Source: Apiospora phragmitis
Lineage: Eukaryota > Ascomycota > Sordariomycetes > Amphisphaeriales > Apiosporaceae
Length of the DNA stretch: 64,000 nucleotides
NCBI GenBank assembly: GCA_038363925.1
Contig: JAQQWL010000011.1
Span: forward strand, 2,294,001 to 2,358,000
Direction: 5' to 3'
A program made the translations under genes and the position numbers. Under the pieces are notes generated by a model. That model worked only from the letters and a program-made list of their open reading frames with translations. It was not told where the DNA came from and searched no databases. This document shows, in pieces, positions 62,276-64,000 of the stretch. Position 1 is the first letter of the stretch. Every line of letters starts with the position of its first letter.

Positions 62276-64000
62276 CTATCGATGGATCTCCTTGAGACTA
62301 AACTCCTCCCACGGCATCCCGTCGCCCAGCGCCGCGAAGTGGTCGCCGTCGTCGTTGCCGTACCGCACCGCCCGGGCCCACCCCCCCAGCGCGGCCCGCC
62401 AGTAGCACATCTCGGCCGCGGGGCTGAAGTAGCCGCGGCCGTGGAACAGGGCCCGCTGCCGCCGGGCGATGCCCTCGGCGGCGCGCGGGTGGGCCTCGAG
62501 CCAGGCCACGACGGCCTCGAGGTCGCTCCAGTCGGGCGCCACGAAGACCAGGTTGGGGCCGTCATCTTCTTCTCCTCCGGCGGCGTCGTGGTCCGTGGTG
62601 ATGTAGCTGCGCGGCCACGCCTGTCGCACCCAGGGCGCCGGGTACGGTGCCAGGGACAGCTTCTCGTGGACGCCGTTGCCATAGTCCTTCGGAGGCCGGA
62701 GCTTGCGCTCGATCTTTGTTGTCTCGTTCGTCGTCGTCGTCGTCCTTGTGTTGTCATCTGCTTTTGCAGTCCCTGCCACTGCCAAGGAGGGCAGATCGTA
62801 GCTAAAGACGGGCCGCACCAGCTGCGTCAGGTGCTGCATCCAGGCCAGCGGCGGCGTGAGGACGACCGAGGCGCACAGCTGGTGGAACTGGAACCGGCCC
62901 GAGTAGGTGATGCCCTCGGTGTGCACGACGTAGCGGTAGCGGCAGAAGTCCTCGATGGCGAGGGCGTTGCTGGCGTTGGCGCCGCCGCCGGTCCACCGCA
63001 GCGCCGCGACGTCGGACCAGGGCCGGTCGGCGGCCGTCCGCAGCAGTTCCTGCCGCATCCGGCCCGCGCGCACGTTGTTGAAGTGCGCGGTGCCCGCCAG
63101 ACGGCGCGGGGGTCTTTGTCGCGCCAGGATAGGCCTGGCGTAGTGGTGGTCCCGTCTTCCAGGTCCCGGATCGCCGCCGCCGCCCGCGCGAAGGACCCGA
63201 TGAACGGGAGCGGCCACGACCAGAAGCTGAAGTGCGGGATCGGAAAGTAGCCCCGGCCGGGCTTGCTGAGCGACGGGTCCGCCGGCCGCGAGTACGAGAA
63301 GGTCGACTCGGCCGGGTCGTCGCGGTGGTTGAGGGCGAAGACGGTGTCGGGGACCTCGAAGGGTGCGGCGCCGTCAGGAGCGCCGCCGCGATCTGGTGCA
63401 GGCTGGCCGCGCGGTGTTGGAGCATTGCCTCGGAGAGGTCGGTGCGCCTGCCGGCCTGGAGGATGTAGAGCTGTGTATAATTACATGGCATTAGTACGGA
63501 TTTGACGTCAACAACACCGAGAGAGGCTGGCCTCCCGTCTCTTGTATACAGAAAAAGGGCAGCTGCCTCCTAAGATATCCGCTGTCGCGATGGTAACCAC
63601 TTATATTCATTCTCGAGCAACCATGCCGGGAACGATTTATACTCATACGACGCATCCTTAGAAAATCAGGTAACCTACCTTTCCATCCTTTATTTTCGCA
63701 ATGGTTGGCCCCAACTCGCTAGTCTTGGTCAACGTGAAGGGGCCCTTGTCGACCACGTCGCCAATTTCCTGGGTCAGCCCGGGAATGTGCTGGCGCACTG
63801 CTGCGAGGTCATGAAGCGATTGTTCAGTAGCTCAGGCGACAGCTTTTCCCGCGGAGGTTGTTTCTTCGCGCTGCTGCCGCTGCCATAGCTGGCGGCGGGG
63901 AAATCATCGAAGTCGGCCGTGGTCGACCTCGACGAGGAGCCCAACTCCTGGTCCGGGTGTAGAAGGAACACGTAAAAGACCAAGAGCACGAGGCTGACGA
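62276..64000 (-). CDS. CAP10/GT90-type glycosyltransferase, 5' end outside the window (three frame breaks)
   Basis: Resembles the fungal CAP10 family (GT90; Cryptococcus CAP10, CAP59-linked capsule genes and plant/animal POGLUT relatives), type II Golgi membrane glycosyltransferases. The right end begins inside a hydrophobic signal anchor (VSLVLLVFYVFLL); the start codon lies beyond 64000. Then come a Ser-rich stem, SQQCASTFPG, LTQEIGDVVDKGPF and KIKDGK. A 208-nt intron (63471-63678, GTAGGT donor) follows, then LYILQAGRRTD, GRGYFPIPHFSFWSWPLPFIG and the core EDFCRYRYVVHTEGITYSGRF. It ends at 62276. Frame shifts by one base occur at CCCGGG 63778-63783, at 63371-63380 and at GGG 63093-63095; each is repaired by adding one G or C (minus strand). 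A Thr-rich insert (TRTTTTTNETTK) is atypical. Family call is good; the acceptor sugar is unknown. Confidence 0.82.

Noticed and set aside
62237..63250. 337-codon plus-strand open frame
   Set aside because: A shadow of the GC-rich CAP10-like gene on the other strand, which has clear family motifs.

Overview
The window is nuclear DNA of a filamentous ascomycete (Pezizomycotina, most likely a Sordariomycete). The reasons are short 50-95 nt spliceosomal introns with GTAAGT/GTATGT-type donors and CTGAC/CTAAC-like branch sites, no operons, and a fungal gene set: an NsdD/SUB-1 type GATA regulator, a LaeA-like methyltransferase, an NLP-type secreted cytolysin, a CFEM-like membrane protein and a CAP10-type glycosyltransferase. 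No mobile-element coding, rRNA, tRNA, CRISPR or viral gene was recognised.

Layout. 1-8.4 kb: no recognisable gene. 8.4-9.7 kb (-): nsdD-like GATA factor. 9.7-25.9 kb: about 16 kb with no recognisable gene, only microsatellites and a small tandem repeat. 25.9-28.4 kb (-): glutamate-cysteine ligase, first step of glutathione synthesis, seven exons. 29.6-34.9 kb (-): very large MFS-fold membrane protein with long disordered tails. 35.5-36.3 kb (-): secreted NLP (NPP1) protein. 37.3-39.6 kb (-): BZZ1-like F-BAR/C1/SH3 protein, divergent from 40.8-42.4 kb (+) DEAD-box mRNA export helicase DBP5. 44.4-47.0 kb (+): CFEM-like single-pass membrane protein. 48.0-48.3 kb (+): small basic DUF2462/UPF0390 protein, convergent with 49.0-50.7 kb (-) PLP-dependent decarboxylase. 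50.7-55.3 kb: no gene seen. 55.3-56.9 kb (+): LaeA-like methyltransferase. 59.8-62.0 kb (+): ArfGAP-UBA protein with NPF motifs, convergent with 62.3->64.0 kb (-) CAP10-family glycosyltransferase running off the right edge.

The genes do not form an obvious pathway or biosynthetic cluster; each looks independently transcribed. BZZ1 and the ArfGAP-UBA protein both belong to actin/endocytic trafficking, but they are 20 kb apart and this is probably chance.

The most important structural observation is that several genes with otherwise clear coding sequence and good splice sites are broken by single-base shifts: nsdD N-terminus, the MFS protein, BZZ1, the CFEM-like gene (at least four), the LaeA-like gene and the CAP10-like gene (three). 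Nearly all lie in or beside short G/C runs; the LaeA-like one lies in AAA. Other genes (GCS1, DBP5, NLP, decarboxylase, ArfGAP) are clean. This pattern fits uncorrected homopolymer errors in a long-read assembly better than real gene decay. No convincing previously undescribed system was found; the best leads are a repeated short motif in both tails of the giant MFS protein and the long empty flanks of nsdD.
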